NCBI RefSeq assembly: GCF_000482725.1
Contig: NZ_AXWP01000059.1
Span: 1 to 36,634 of the forward strand
DNA: 36,634 nucleotides
Direction: 5' to 3'
Source: Psychromonas arctica DSM 14288
Lineage (GTDB): Bacteria > Pseudomonadota > Gammaproteobacteria > Enterobacterales > Psychromonadaceae
In this document: positions 26,130 to 34,605 of the stretch, one piece after another
Position numbering within the stretch: position 1 is the first letter of the stretch
Layout: every line of letters starts with the position of its first letter
Position numbers and translations under genes: made by a program
Notes under the pieces: model-generated
What the model saw: the letters and a program-made list of their open reading frames with translations, nothing else
The model's database searches: none
Told to the model about the DNA's origin: nothing

Positions 26130-26158
26130 AATAGCTGACAAAATAATTATCAGCTATT
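26130..26158 (-). terminator. Probable terminator after cheV
   Basis: A perfect 9-bp stem AATAGCTGA/TCAGCTATT with an 11-base loop, 40 bases past the cheV stop, followed on the minus strand by ATTTTTC. Moderate strength. Confidence 0.65.
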
Positions 26159-26197
26159 TCAAATGAAACAGTTTTAACGTGTTTTGCTCAGAAAATA

Positions 26198-27124
26198 TTA
26201 TTTTACACCCAAATTAATAACTTTCTGCACTGCTGACGCTAATTCATCAGGATTGAATTTGGCGATAAAATCATCAGCCCCCACTTTCTCAACCATCGCT
26301 TGATTAAAGACACCACTTAATGAAGTATGCAATATAATATGCAAGTCTTTCAAGTCAGGGTGAGACTTTACTTCAGCAGTTAAGGTATATCCATCCATTT
26401 CTGGCATTTCTACATCTGAAATCATCAATGCATATTTTTCAATCACGGGCTGTGTCTTAGCGACTTCTTTTAAGAAATTCAACGCTTCTTTACCATCCTT
26501 AACAAGGTCACACTCAATACCAAGCGCGGAAAGAGCACGTTGAATTTGTTTACGTGCAACTGACGAGTCATCTGCCACTAAAATACGTTTATTCTTCATC
26601 TCTTCCATCGGCAACTGGGCGATCACTTCCGCCGTAACTTCGGTATCGACAGGCGCAATTTCATCTAGAATTTTTTCAACATCTAAAATTTCTACAAGAG
26701 ATCCATCAATTTCAGTAACCGCTGTTAAGTAATTGTAACGACCAACACCATTTGGTGGTGGTAGAATGTTTTCCCAGTTGATATTAATAATACGCTCAAC
26801 CGACCCCACTAAAAAACCTTGGATGGAGCGGTTGTATTCTGTAATGATAATAAATCTATCCTGAATATCTTGTATTGCACGTCCCCCCGTTGCAAGATTC
26901 ATATCAATAATAGAAATTGTCTGACCTCGCACATGGGCGATACCGCGAATAGCGGGATGCAATTTAGGTAAAGCAGTAAGTGGGGGGCACTGTAAGACTT
27001 CTCTTACTTTGAATACGTTAATACCATAACGTTGAATACCACCTAACTTAAAAAGCAGTAACTCAAGTCTATTTTGACCTACCAACTGAGTACGTTGATT
27101 AACCGAGTCTAAAACACCTGCCAT
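26198..27124 (-). CDS. cheV: Chemotaxis coupling protein CheV (CheW-receiver fusion)
   Basis: 308 residues: CheW-like coupling domain (about 15-165) followed by a receiver domain (about 178-305). Receiver residues are all present: D185/D186, the phospho-acceptor D237 in ISDVEMPEMDG, a serine/threonine at HTS (266-268), and K289. CheV links receptors to CheA and, when phosphorylated, helps adaptation. It is transcribed as a single unit between the divergent flgA and the downstream cheR. Having CheR and CheV beside flgB is typical of Vibrionaceae and Alteromonadales. Confidence 0.96.
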   Translation of the reverse strand: MAGVLDSVNQRTQLVGQNRLELLLFKLGGIQRYGINVFKVREVLQCPPLTALPKLHPAIRGIAHVRGQTISIIDMNLATGGRAIQDIQDRFIIITEYNRSIQGFLVGSVERIININWENILPPPNGVGRYNYLTAVTEIDGSLVEILDVEKILDEIAPVDTEVTAEVIAQLPMEEMKNKRILVADDSSVARKQIQRALSALGIECDLVKDGKEALNFLKEVAKTQPVIEKYALMISDVEMPEMDGYTLTAEVKSHPDLKDLHIILHTSLSGVFNQAMVEKVGADDFIAKFNPDELASAVQKVINLGVK

Positions 27125-27178
27125 ATTCTGTTCCTTTTTGTTATGGTTGCTAGCTATGATTATTTTTTATAAAAATAC

Positions 27179-27184
27179 TATAAT
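27179..27184 (+). promoter_or_regulatory. Possible -10 element of flgA
   Basis: A perfect TATAAT 52 bases before the proposed flgA start, with only a weak -35 (ATGATT at 17 bases). No sigma54 or sigma28 motif was seen for flgA in this spacer. Confidence 0.35.
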
Positions 27185-27235
27185 CTTTAATAATGCATCA
27201 GCAATATAAAAATTCACTTACACGAGGTGAGCAAA

Positions 27236-27925
27236 TTGATTCGATTTATTTTAATTGCCCTAAGTCTAGGCACTTCTTACAGTTTTGCAGACTCTAATTA
27301 CTCAAAAGAGATAGAAAAATTTGCAGAGGCTCTAGTTTTTGATAAATATCAACAAAGTTTTGAACTAACGGGCGAAAAAAAACTTTATATCAAAGCGATT
27401 GAATTATCATCTCGACAAACTTTTGCCATTTGTACAGAGCCATTACAAGGACATATTGTAGGCGATAAAATCAAAAGAAAAACCGCCGTCAAAGTATCTT
27501 GCCTAGGAGAAAGTAAGTGGGACACTTATATTCGTGTCAAAGTACAAACTTTAATTCCATTAATTGTCACTCGACATTCTTTAAACAAAGGAGAAATGTT
27601 AAAAGATGACAATATTAAACGTATTTATAAAGCACAATCTCAAGTGCGAGGTAGTACGTTCAGCAGCACAGAATCGCTAACCGGTGTTCGCTTAAAAAGA
27701 AACGTATCATCAAAGAAAAGTATTCGCCACAAAGATATTTGTTACGTTTGCGAGAATGATAAAGTGACAATTACCGCAAACCAAAATGGCTTAGTAATAA
27801 AAGCCTCGGGTATTGCGTTAACTGATGGTAATATAGGCAGTACTGTAAGAGTGAAAAATGCACGTACACAACGTGTCGTTGTAGGTACTGTTTATGCACT
27901 CAAAGAAGTACATGTAACTTTTTAA
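27236..27925 (+). CDS. flgA: P-ring assembly chaperone FlgA (TTG start)
   Basis: 229 residues if translation begins at TTG 27236: GAGGTGA lies 5-8 bases before it. The GTG nine bases earlier overlaps that ribosome site and is unlikely. A signal peptide (IRFILIALSLGTSYSFADS) leads to the periplasm. The C-terminal SAF-type region contains VTRHSLNKGEMLKDDNIK and ends NARTQRVVVGTVYALKEV. FlgA helps FlgI assemble into the P-ring. It is divergent from cheV and followed by flgM and flgN on the same strand. Confidence 0.92.
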   Translation: MIRFILIALSLGTSYSFADSNYSKEIEKFAEALVFDKYQQSFELTGEKKLYIKAIELSSRQTFAICTEPLQGHIVGDKIKRKTAVKVSCLGESKWDTYIRVKVQTLIPLIVTRHSLNKGEMLKDDNIKRIYKAQSQVRGSTFSSTESLTGVRLKRNVSSKKSIRHKDICYVCENDKVTITANQNGLVIKASGIALTDGNIGSTVRVKNARTQRVVVGTVYALKEVHVTF

Positions 27926-27943
27926 AAAAGTCACCATTTTAGC

Positions 27944-27970
27944 TAAAGTTATCCATATTCCTGCCGATAC
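27944..27970 (+). promoter_or_regulatory. Sigma28 (FliA) promoter of flgMN
   Basis: TAAAGTTA - 11 bases - GCCGATAC is nearly identical to the FliA consensus TAAAGTTT-N11-GCCGATAA. Predicted start near 27977, about 25 bases before flgM, so flgM is transcribed by the sigma factor it inhibits. Confidence 0.9.
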
Positions 27971-28001
27971 CTTAACTATGTAGACTAATTGGAACACGAT
28001 T

Positions 28002-28316
28002 ATGAGTATAAACATCAACCGTCAAACGCCTCAGAGCAAGCTTTCTGTTGAGCAACATAAAACTCAAAAACAGAGTGAGACAAACGCCGCAGATAATAAA
28101 ACGGCAGTTAGCTCAAGCAAGGACTCTGTACAATTGACTTCACAGGCATTAAATTTAAATAAAATGCAAACATCAAGTGAGTCCCAGGTAAATATGAAAC
28201 GTGTAGAAACATTGAAAGCGGCGATATTAAACGGTGACTATAAAATTAATACTGAGCAGTTAGCGGAAAAGCTAGGTAAATTTGAAGCTGATTTTAGCAA
28301 AGCCTTTTCAAGCTAA
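28002..28316 (+). CDS. flgM: Anti-sigma28 factor FlgM
   Basis: 104 residues, typical size. A low-complexity, probably unfolded N-terminal half rich in Q, S, N and K is followed by the conserved C-terminal sigma-binding helices, VETLKAAILNGDYKINTEQL then AEKLGKFE. FlgM holds FliA (sigma28) inactive until the hook is finished and is then exported. It has its own sigma28 promoter (27944-27970) and is followed after 24 bases by flgN. Confidence 0.95.
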   Translation: MSININRQTPQSKLSVEQHKTQKQSETNAADNKTAVSSSKDSVQLTSQALNLNKMQTSSESQVNMKRVETLKAAILNGDYKINTEQLAEKLGKFEADFSKAFSS

Positions 28317-28340
28317 TACATACACTTAAAAGAATAAAAA

Positions 28341-28760
28341 ATGCTAACAAAACAACTATCAGAGCTATCAGAAACAATTCAAGCATTACATGATTTGCTT
28401 GATGAAGAGAAAAACTGTTTAAAAGAAAAGTCATTTGTAGGACTTAACACTTTGTTGTTTAACAAACAGAAGTTATTACAAAATATTAATAGCTATAACA
28501 AGCAGATCAGTACGCCAGAAAATTTAACTATTATCCAGCAAGATCCTGAACTTGTGACGCTACAAGGTGAAATTCAAACTAACCTACAGCTTTGCCAAAA
28601 AAATAATGCAATTAACGGTCGGTTAATAGAATTAAGCATGAAAAGTAACAAGCATTTGATGCAAATACTGACACAAGCCAAAGGTAAAAACAGTGTCACT
28701 TACGATCAAAAAGGATTGCTCAGTGGCGGAAGTTTATTAGGTAAAAATATTGAAGCGTAA
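28341..28760 (+). CDS. flgN: Export chaperone FlgN for FlgK and FlgL
   Basis: 139 residues, predicted almost wholly helical, with LSETIQALHDLLDEEKNCLK near the N-terminus as in FlgN. FlgN binds the C-termini of FlgK and FlgL, both encoded in this window, and brings them to the export gate. It probably shares the flgM transcript. The C-terminal GLLSGGSLLGKNIEA is a loose tail. No good terminator is visible in the 297 bases between it and the convergent flgP. Confidence 0.9.
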   Translation: MLTKQLSELSETIQALHDLLDEEKNCLKEKSFVGLNTLLFNKQKLLQNINSYNKQISTPENLTIIQQDPELVTLQGEIQTNLQLCQKNNAINGRLIELSMKSNKHLMQILTQAKGKNSVTYDQKGLLSGGSLLGKNIEA

Positions 28761-29057
28761 TATAAGTATCTAGCTCTCTCTTAGTTAATCAAAGCCCACT
28801 CTAATTAAACACTCCAAGTCTCCCTGAACTAGCTATTCTAAACATCGCTTTGCTAAGCGTGCAATATAATAGCCGATGTAAAAATCACTTCGCAACACAG
28901 GCCTAAACGATAACGCTAAGTTTAATTAATGATTCTAAGATTAATTAGTAACGCCCCTTAGACCTCAATTAAAACAATCAACCAGATTTGACAATAAAGC
29001 GAACCACCACCTTTCAACATACGTCTATCATAAAGTTTCTATAATTTCGCTTTAAAA

Positions 29058-29534
29058 CTAATAATAAACTTGGCTTTGCACTTTGATCACCGCTTCATTA
29101 TCTGCAAATTCAGCATCTTTTAAGAATGGGAGAGTTTTCATATTAAGCCCTAACTCAGTAATGTACAAATCATCTTCATGATACGTCCGAAGCACTTTAG
29201 CACCTCTCACTAAACCTTTAACCTTTCCTTTTATGCCATTACTTTGTAGCTGATATTCCTTCACACTATTTTCAGACGTTAACATAACACCATAGACCTG
29301 CTCTGCTAATTCTTTATAGGCTTCTAACTTAGAAGCTTTGATTGCATTAAGCATTTTAATATCATCCGTAGCGCCCTTCTGTGCATCCATTGTCGCGTAC
29401 CCTACTGCGACAAATTCATATTCTTCAACAGCTTCTGTAGGCATAGTATTGAGACTACAGGCAGATAAAAATAACACAGCGACCGATATCGGTAATATTG
29501 TGATTAAACGGCTATAGTAATTTTTTATGAGCAT
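29058..29534 (-). CDS. flgP: Flagellar H-ring outer-membrane lipoprotein FlgP
   Basis: 158 residues from ATG 29534, with AAGGAG seven bases upstream; the ATG six codons earlier includes that ribosome site and is less likely. The lipoprotein signal ends at C26 (LFLSAC). The mature LPP20-like part includes VAVGYATMDAQKGATDDIKM and IKASKLEAYKELAEQVYG. FlgP forms the outer-membrane H-ring or basal disk supporting the L-ring in Vibrio-type flagella. It follows flgO on the same strand, but a strong terminator lies between them, so it may have its own promoter in the 242-base gap. Confidence 0.9.
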   Translation of the reverse strand: MLIKNYYSRLITILPISVAVLFLSACSLNTMPTEAVEEYEFVAVGYATMDAQKGATDDIKMLNAIKASKLEAYKELAEQVYGVMLTSENSVKEYQLQSNGIKGKVKGLVRGAKVLRTYHEDDLYITELGLNMKTLPFLKDAEFADNEAVIKVQSQVYY

Positions 29535-29597
29535 TATAGGCTCCTTTTTCATAAGTAATTAGAAAAGGTCATTTGCCCCTTCCTCAGCTGATTTAAC

Positions 29598-29639
29598 ATT
29601 GATGCTTTAATATTGACGCTTTATCATTGATGCATTAAT
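29598..29639. repeat. Three tandem 14-bp repeats upstream of flgP
   Basis: ATTGATGCTTTAAT, ATTGACGCTTTATC and ATTGATGCATTAAT lie head to tail in the flgO-flgP gap, 64 bases before the flgP start. Copies differ at two to four positions. They could be regulator sites for flgP or just slippage. Confidence 0.75.
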
Positions 29640-29727
29640 TAAAGCAATAAGCATACCTATATTAATAAAGTAATAGATTAATAAATAATACCGATAATCA
29701 GGTTTATAGATATCAGAAGTAATCGGC

Positions 29728-29752
29728 AAAAAAAAACAGACCGAAGTCTGCT
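29728..29752 (-). terminator. Terminator after flgO
   Basis: On the minus strand GCAGAC-TTCG-GTCTG, a stem closed by the very stable TTCG tetraloop, followed by a run of nine T. It lies 26 bases past the flgO stop. Very convincing. Confidence 0.92.
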
Positions 29753-29776
29753 TATAACAATGCTGGCACATTGCTT

Positions 29777-30553
29777 TTATTCCACTAAACGAACCAATGC
29801 ATTACTTTCATTACGCTGGCTATTGCGAGAGATAAACTGTTTAGGACGATAGTCATAGCGACCACCTACAAATATATTATGTGGGATAAAGGCGCTACTT
29901 GTTGACTCAACAACACTACTGGCGGCGTTTACTATACGTACATTTACAATCACACCTTCTTCGTTACGAGACATAGTTCCTGTGAGTATACGAGTAACAT
30001 CTACATTATTATTTAGTTTTTTCCAGTTCCTAGAGATAGCAAACTCACCATCTTCAGTGACTTGAATATTACCTGTTAATTTAAAATCTATAACACGTAG
30101 CTTTCTAATATGTAATTCATGAATGAATTGTTCTGAAATAGTTTGACCTAACCAACTCGTATTTTGGTGATTATTCAAATCAACTAATGAAGTTAATGCA
30201 ATCGCCGAATTTTGGAATTGATATTCGTAATTATAAAGTAACTGATCTGCCATTTTACTGACAACTTCAGACAATATGAGTGATTTTTTGCCATTGAAGG
30301 TATACAAATGACCATACCCATTGGAATCCGTTTGAACGTCAGCTTGGTCACTGCCTTCGCTATCAGGTCTATTGTTACTATATGAGTGAGCAACATAATA
30401 ATAAAGGTAATCTTCACTCGCACGTCTTTCCTGCTCTATTTGCTGTAATCGAGCTTGTTCTTTAATTTCAACCTCATCAGCAGAGGGAGTTGCCGCAGTA
30501 GAGCAACCTTGCAACATAAGAAGTAATGTAGAAATAACAAATAGCGTTTTCAT
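29777..30553 (-). CDS. flgO: Flagellar H-ring outer-membrane lipoprotein FlgO
   Basis: 258 residues. The lipoprotein signal ends at C17 (LMLQGC), the next about 60 residues are polar and low-complexity, and the FlgO domain (about 85-230) contains VVSKMADQLLYNYEYQFQNS and IALTSLVDLN, then LRVIDFKLTGNIQVTEDGEF. In Vibrio cholerae FlgO and FlgP are outer-membrane proteins needed for full motility. The gene has a near-perfect sigma28 promoter (30594-30620), so it is a late flagellar gene, and a strong terminator. flgT diverges from it and flgP lies downstream. Confidence 0.9.
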   Translation of the reverse strand: MKTLFVISTLLLMLQGCSTAATPSADEVEIKEQARLQQIEQERRASEDYLYYYVAHSYSNNRPDSEGSDQADVQTDSNGYGHLYTFNGKKSLILSEVVSKMADQLLYNYEYQFQNSAIALTSLVDLNNHQNTSWLGQTISEQFIHELHIRKLRVIDFKLTGNIQVTEDGEFAISRNWKKLNNNVDVTRILTGTMSRNEEGVIVNVRIVNAASSVVESTSSAFIPHNIFVGGRYDYRPKQFISRNSQRNESNALVRLVE

Positions 30554-30593
30554 GAAAGCCTGCCTCGATAAGAAATTTTTATACTAAATAAGT

Positions 30594-30620
30594 TATCGGT
30601 TAAACTTCAAAAAACTTTAA
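30594..30620 (-). promoter_or_regulatory. Sigma28 (FliA) promoter of flgO
   Basis: On the minus strand TAAAGTTT - 11 bases - ACCGATAA; only one base departs from the consensus. Predicted start near 30587, about 34 bases before flgO. Confidence 0.9.
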
Positions 30621-30659
30621 TACAAATTTATTAAAAAGGATTATCAAACAGGTAAATGT

Positions 30660-30686
30660 AAAGTTGGTTTATATTTTGCTTATCAA
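30660..30686 (+). promoter_or_regulatory. Possible sigma28-like promoter of flgT
   Basis: TAAAGTTG - 11 bases - GCTTATCA. The -35 is good and the spacing exact, but the -10 half matches only partly. It lies 90 bases before flgT. Confidence 0.4.
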
Positions 30687-30776
30687 TAGATAGCCATAAG
30701 ATACAGCAACATTAAAGCGCTTTATGAAAATATATGGCAACACTTTTAATTACCTTAGCAAGCAGGCGAGAATGTC

Positions 30777-31934
30777 ATGAAAAAAGTTGTCTTTATTTTA
30801 TTACTAATATCATCTATTAATGCCTCTGCACAATGGTTTCAAGCAAGTGCGAATGCCTCCATTATAAATGATGATATTGGACAGGCTCGTGAGCAAGCAA
30901 TTAAAAAAGCTGTAAAAGATGCCTTATTATTTTCCGGAGGAGCAATATCGAGTTTGCAGCAAGTAAATCAAGGGGTTTTAGTTGAAAATAAGTTAATTCT
31001 TAATTCTGGTGGTGAGATTAAAGCCTTAAAAATCATCGAAGAAACGCAAAAAAATAAATTATTAACCGTCAGCATTAAAGTCAATATCGTTGCAAGAGAG
31101 GAACAATGTATTGGCAGCCAATTTCCAAAATCAATCGTCATCAGTCGTTTTGCAATGAACGTACCGCAACATACAGTTGATGGTCAAATTTATGACTTAC
31201 ATAAAAAAGTAAGCGAAACTTTTTTTAATCAATTGTCTCTTAGTCCTAATTTATTCAATATTCGTCGCTATATCGACACGCCATTAAAATTAGGTGAAAA
31301 ATATAATAATAGAAATTTAACAAATACATTAAGCAGTCTCTCCGCTCAAACAGATAGTCAATTTGTTATATTTGGGGAAGTTAATGATTTATCCGTTAAA
31401 TTTGAAAGCAAAAATTCATTGACGTACTGGGTAAGTAATCCGGATCGACATTTTTATATGACCGTTTATCTATATGATGCATTTCAAGGGCAATTACTGT
31501 TCAGCAAGCAGTATCGCCAAAGTACGTCATGGCAATATGGTAAAGAAGAGTATGCAGATTTAAACAGTAAACAATTCTGGGATTATCAATATGGACAAGC
31601 TATTTTAACTAGCTTAGCCCAGGCCAATACAGATATATCACAACATATACAGTGCGTCATTCCTAAAGCTCGGGTGATAGCAGTGACCAGTGATAGCGTA
31701 CAAATAAACTTAGGTATAAAAAATGGTCTACAGCCGGGAACAATCATTGAACTCGCTTACGCAAGTAATTTTAAAGATCAATTTGGTATCGAGAGACAAT
31801 CAGCAACTACCTCTGCACAAGCAATGAAGGTAGTTGAAGTTTATGCTGATAGTGCAGTACTGAGCACTTTAGATGAATATCCCTTAAGTAATATTCAAAT
31901 CAATGATATTGCTACTATTAAATCAATACAGTAA
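30777..31934 (+). CDS. flgT: Flagellar H-ring assembly protein FlgT
   Basis: 385 residues with a signal peptide (cleavage after ASA in NASAQWFQ). The N-terminal domain (about 20-110, with FQASANASIINDDIGQAREQ then AIKKAVKDALLFSG) is the characteristic FlgT fold. Middle and C-terminal domains follow, the latter (about 290-385) ending with the beta-rich VIAVTSDSVQINLGIKNGLQ and PGTIIELA. In Vibrio FlgT makes the H-ring needed for stable MotX/MotY T-ring and sodium-driven stators. It is divergent from flgO and followed by tRNA-Arg. Confidence 0.92.
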   Translation: MKKVVFILLLISSINASAQWFQASANASIINDDIGQAREQAIKKAVKDALLFSGGAISSLQQVNQGVLVENKLILNSGGEIKALKIIEETQKNKLLTVSIKVNIVAREEQCIGSQFPKSIVISRFAMNVPQHTVDGQIYDLHKKVSETFFNQLSLSPNLFNIRRYIDTPLKLGEKYNNRNLTNTLSSLSAQTDSQFVIFGEVNDLSVKFESKNSLTYWVSNPDRHFYMTVYLYDAFQGQLLFSKQYRQSTSWQYGKEEYADLNSKQFWDYQYGQAILTSLAQANTDISQHIQCVIPKARVIAVTSDSVQINLGIKNGLQPGTIIELAYASNFKDQFGIERQSATTSAQAMKVVEVYADSAVLSTLDEYPLSNIQINDIATIKSIQ

Positions 31935-31996
31935 TTATGTATAATGAACGCGTATTAGATAAGTACTAACTTATATAATATAATCAATATATTAGT

Positions 31997-32072
31997 CTCT
32001 CTATAGCTCAACAGGATAGAGCACCCGCCTCCTAAGCGGATGATCGGGGTTCGAGTCCCTGTGGGGAGACCA
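31997..32072 (+). tRNA. tRNA-Arg, anticodon CCT
   Basis: 76 bases with CCA encoded (32070-32072). The acceptor CTCTCTA pairs with TGGGGAG, discriminator A. The D-stem is GCTC/GAGC, anticodon loop CTCCTAA, and T-stem CGGGG/CCCTG with TTCGAGT loop. Four good pairs form the anticodon stem, with a C27-A43 mismatch at its top. It reads AGG codons. TATATAAT-like sequence ends about 20 bases upstream. No hairpin terminator is visible after it. Arg(CCT) tRNA genes are frequent integration sites; no integrase or copied tRNA end is visible in the next 260 bases. Confidence 0.95.
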
Positions 32073-32277
32073 TTGATACTAATCTTACTTTCTGCAAATA
32101 TACCAATATAATAGTTCCCATGCCCTCTTATTGTTCATTGTAATATGTCATAGATAAGGCCTTAAAAAATGAATCAATCCCATTTATCAAAATAGATAAT
32201 CAATAATCAGCAATACCCATAGAAATATTCTACATATAAAACAACAGCTTACATATACATTTATTTTCCATTATTTT

Positions 32278-32305
32278 TTGTTAGGTCACATATTTGTACT
32301 ATAAT
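32278..32305 (+). promoter_or_regulatory. Sigma70-like promoter of the GGDEF/EAL gene
   Basis: TTGTTA (32278-32283), 16 bases, then a perfect TATAAT (32300-32305), 33 bases before the start codon. Confidence 0.55.
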
Positions 32306-32337
32306 GAATCGTTACTCAATGAAAGTGCAGAGGGAAC

Positions 32338-34605
32338 ATGGAATCAAATAGACAAAAAAGTTTATTAGCTCATCAGAATAATATCTTATCCAAGATAGCA
32401 TTAGGAGAGTCTCTCAATGATATTTTTGATGATATTTGTTTAGCGATTGAAGATATTATTGATGATAAATCTGCGAAATGTTCCATTTTATCACTCAATG
32501 CCGATCGGCTATTCCATTGTGCAGCTCCAAGTATGGATCCAAAATATTCTGAAATAATAAACGGAATAAAAATTGGTGATGCAGTCGGGTCATGTGGTAC
32601 TGCTGCATACCGGAATTCACGAATTATCGCAGAGAACATCGAAACATCCCTGTTATGGCAAGACTTTAAAGAAATAGCGATCCAATTTAATCTTAAGTCA
32701 TGCTGGTCTACTCCTATCACCTCTTCACAATCAATCGTGCTTGGGTCATTTGCTATTTATCATGACCACCCTAAAACACCTTCAAAAAAAGACTTAGAGT
32801 TGATTGATTATTTTGTGAATTTTTCAAGTATTGCATTAGAGAAATTACAACACTCAAGTAAAGTAGAAAAATTAATTAATGATCTCGAGGTCAGCAACAA
32901 AAAACTTAATGCATTTACCAAGGTCATGCCAGATCCAGCTCTGATTTTAAATGAGGATGGTCTCTATCTAGATGTTTATGGCTCATCTGAAGATTTACTT
33001 GCCTATTCGGTAGATAAATTAATTAATAAAAATGTAAATGATATTTTACCTAAAAAGTACGCAGCCCCTATTATGGCCATAATCAAAAAAACACTTTCCA
33101 GCAATGAAGTTCAAGTATTTGAGTACGAGCTTGAAGTGAAAAAAGGAATTGTAATTTTTGAAGGGAGAACGACCCCTATTATTTATGACCAACCAGGTGC
33201 GCCACCTCAAAAGCATGTACTTTGGGTGACAAGAGATATTACCCTTCGTAAAAAAGCAGAAAAAGAAATAGAAAAATTAGCTTACTATGACCCACTTACT
33301 AACCTACCAAACAGACGATTACTCACAGAACGACTCACACGCTGTGTTGAAAGAATAAAACGTACGCATAAAGCCGGAGCTTTATTATTTTTAGATATAG
33401 ATAACTTTAAAAGAATTAATGACTCATTAGGTCACAGTGCAGGTGATGAACTGTTAATTGAGATGGCAAGAAGATTAGGTTCTGTGGTACGTGCCGCTGA
33501 TACTTTAGCAAGAATTGGAGGTGATGAGTTTGTTATTTTACTTGAATATATTGGTGAAAATAATAAGCATGCCACTAACGAAGCCGCTATAGTCGCACAA
33601 AAATTACAACAAGTATTTTATGATAAATTTCAAATTGGAGCCTTAGCTTTTCAGGTAAGTGGCAGTATTGGAATTTGTTTGATTGAAAACGCCAACTCAA
33701 ACGTAGAAAATATTTTAAAGTTTGCAGACACCGCCATGTATCGAGCTAAAGTAAAAGGAGGAAACAGTTATAGTTTCTATGATTCTCGTTTGCAAACATT
33801 GCTTGAAAAACAAACAAAGTTAGAAACCGATATTATTAGGGCAATCGACAACAATGAGTTTTGTGCTTACTTTCAACCACAAGTAGATATTGCAGGGTTA
33901 ATAACAGGTGGCGAAGCGTTGATCCGTTGGAAGCACCCTATTAAAGGACTTATCGCTCCCAATGAATTCATTCCTATTGCAGAGCAATTTGGTTTGATTC
34001 AAAAACTACAAAATATAGTTTTACAAGATATATGTTGCTTAATTAACCAATTGGTCGATAACAATGTTGTCGATGACACATTCAATCTTTCAATTAATAT
34101 CAGTCAAAATCAATTTAACTCCTCAACCTTGAAAACCGAACTACTTAGCATTGTTAATAAGTTTAATGTTCACCCCTCTAGAATTAAATTAGAAATAACA
34201 GAATCTATGTTGGCTCATGATCCTCTACATACAGTGCAACAAATGGAAGAGTTAAAAGCAATAGGGTTTACTTTCTCAATTGATGATTTTGGCACAGGGT
34301 ATTCTTGTTTATCACATTTACATGCATATCCAGTTAAAGAGTTAAAAGTAGATAAAAGCTTTATTGATAACATTTCAGATCATGCCTCAGGTTTAAGTAT
34401 TGTTGAAGCAATTATCAATTTGGCTAAAAATTTAGACATAACGGTGGTTGCAGAGGGAGTCGAAACACAACAACAATTCAACATCTTAAAAGCGATGCAT
34501 ATTGATGCTATACAAGGTTACCTAATTGCTAAGCCGATGCCTTTTGAGCACTATTTAAAATGGCACAAACAATACTTAATTTCCCCAGAATGTTTTAGTA
34601 ACTAA
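32338..34605 (+). CDS. GAF-like/PAS/GGDEF/EAL cyclic-di-GMP signalling protein
   Basis: 755 residues, no signal peptide or membrane helix, so probably cytoplasmic. An N-terminal GAF-like domain (about 15-170, with CGTAAYRNSRIIAENI and STPITSS) precedes a PAS domain (about 190-305), GGDEF (about 310-480) and EAL (about 495-745). The cyclase motif GGDEF is intact (394-398) with an RxxD inhibitory site (R385-D388). The phosphodiesterase motifs are complete: EAL 526-528, then LEITESM, IDDFGTGYS, KVDKSFI, VAEGVE and QGYLIAKPM. Both activities may therefore be possible; most such tandem proteins act mainly as phosphodiesterases. GAGGG precedes ATG. Its position near flagellar genes fits a role in the motility/attachment switch. 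Confidence 0.92.
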   Translation: MESNRQKSLLAHQNNILSKIALGESLNDIFDDICLAIEDIIDDKSAKCSILSLNADRLFHCAAPSMDPKYSEIINGIKIGDAVGSCGTAAYRNSRIIAENIETSLLWQDFKEIAIQFNLKSCWSTPITSSQSIVLGSFAIYHDHPKTPSKKDLELIDYFVNFSSIALEKLQHSSKVEKLINDLEVSNKKLNAFTKVMPDPALILNEDGLYLDVYGSSEDLLAYSVDKLINKNVNDILPKKYAAPIMAIIKKTLSSNEVQVFEYELEVKKGIVIFEGRTTPIIYDQPGAPPQKHVLWVTRDITLRKKAEKEIEKLAYYDPLTNLPNRRLLTERLTRCVERIKRTHKAGALLFLDIDNFKRINDSLGHSAGDELLIEMARRLGSVVRAADTLARIGGDEFVILLEYIGENNKHATNEAAIVAQKLQQVFYDKFQIGALAFQVSGSIGICLIENANSNVENILKFADTAMYRAKVKGGNSYSFYDSRLQTLLEKQTKLETDIIRAIDNNEFCAYFQPQVDIAGLITGGEALIRWKHPIKGLIAPNEFIPIAEQFGLIQKLQNIVLQDICCLINQLVDNNVVDDTFNLSINISQNQFNSSTLKTELLSIVNKFNVHPSRIKLEITESMLAHDPLHTVQQMEELKAIGFTFSIDDFGTGYSCLSHLHAYPVKELKVDKSFIDNISDHASGLSIVEAIINLAKNLDITVVAEGVETQQQFNILKAMHIDAIQGYLIAKPMPFEHYLKWHKQYLISPECFSN

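Noticed and set aside
28841-28890. Nested small hairpins (CGCTT/AAGCG and ACATCG/CGATGT) between flgN and flgP
   Set aside because: Short stems without T-runs; not enough to call a terminator or RNA gene.
29553-29776. CRISPR-like appearance of the 14-bp repeats
   Set aside because: Repeats are head to tail without spacers and only three copies, so they are plain tandem repeats.
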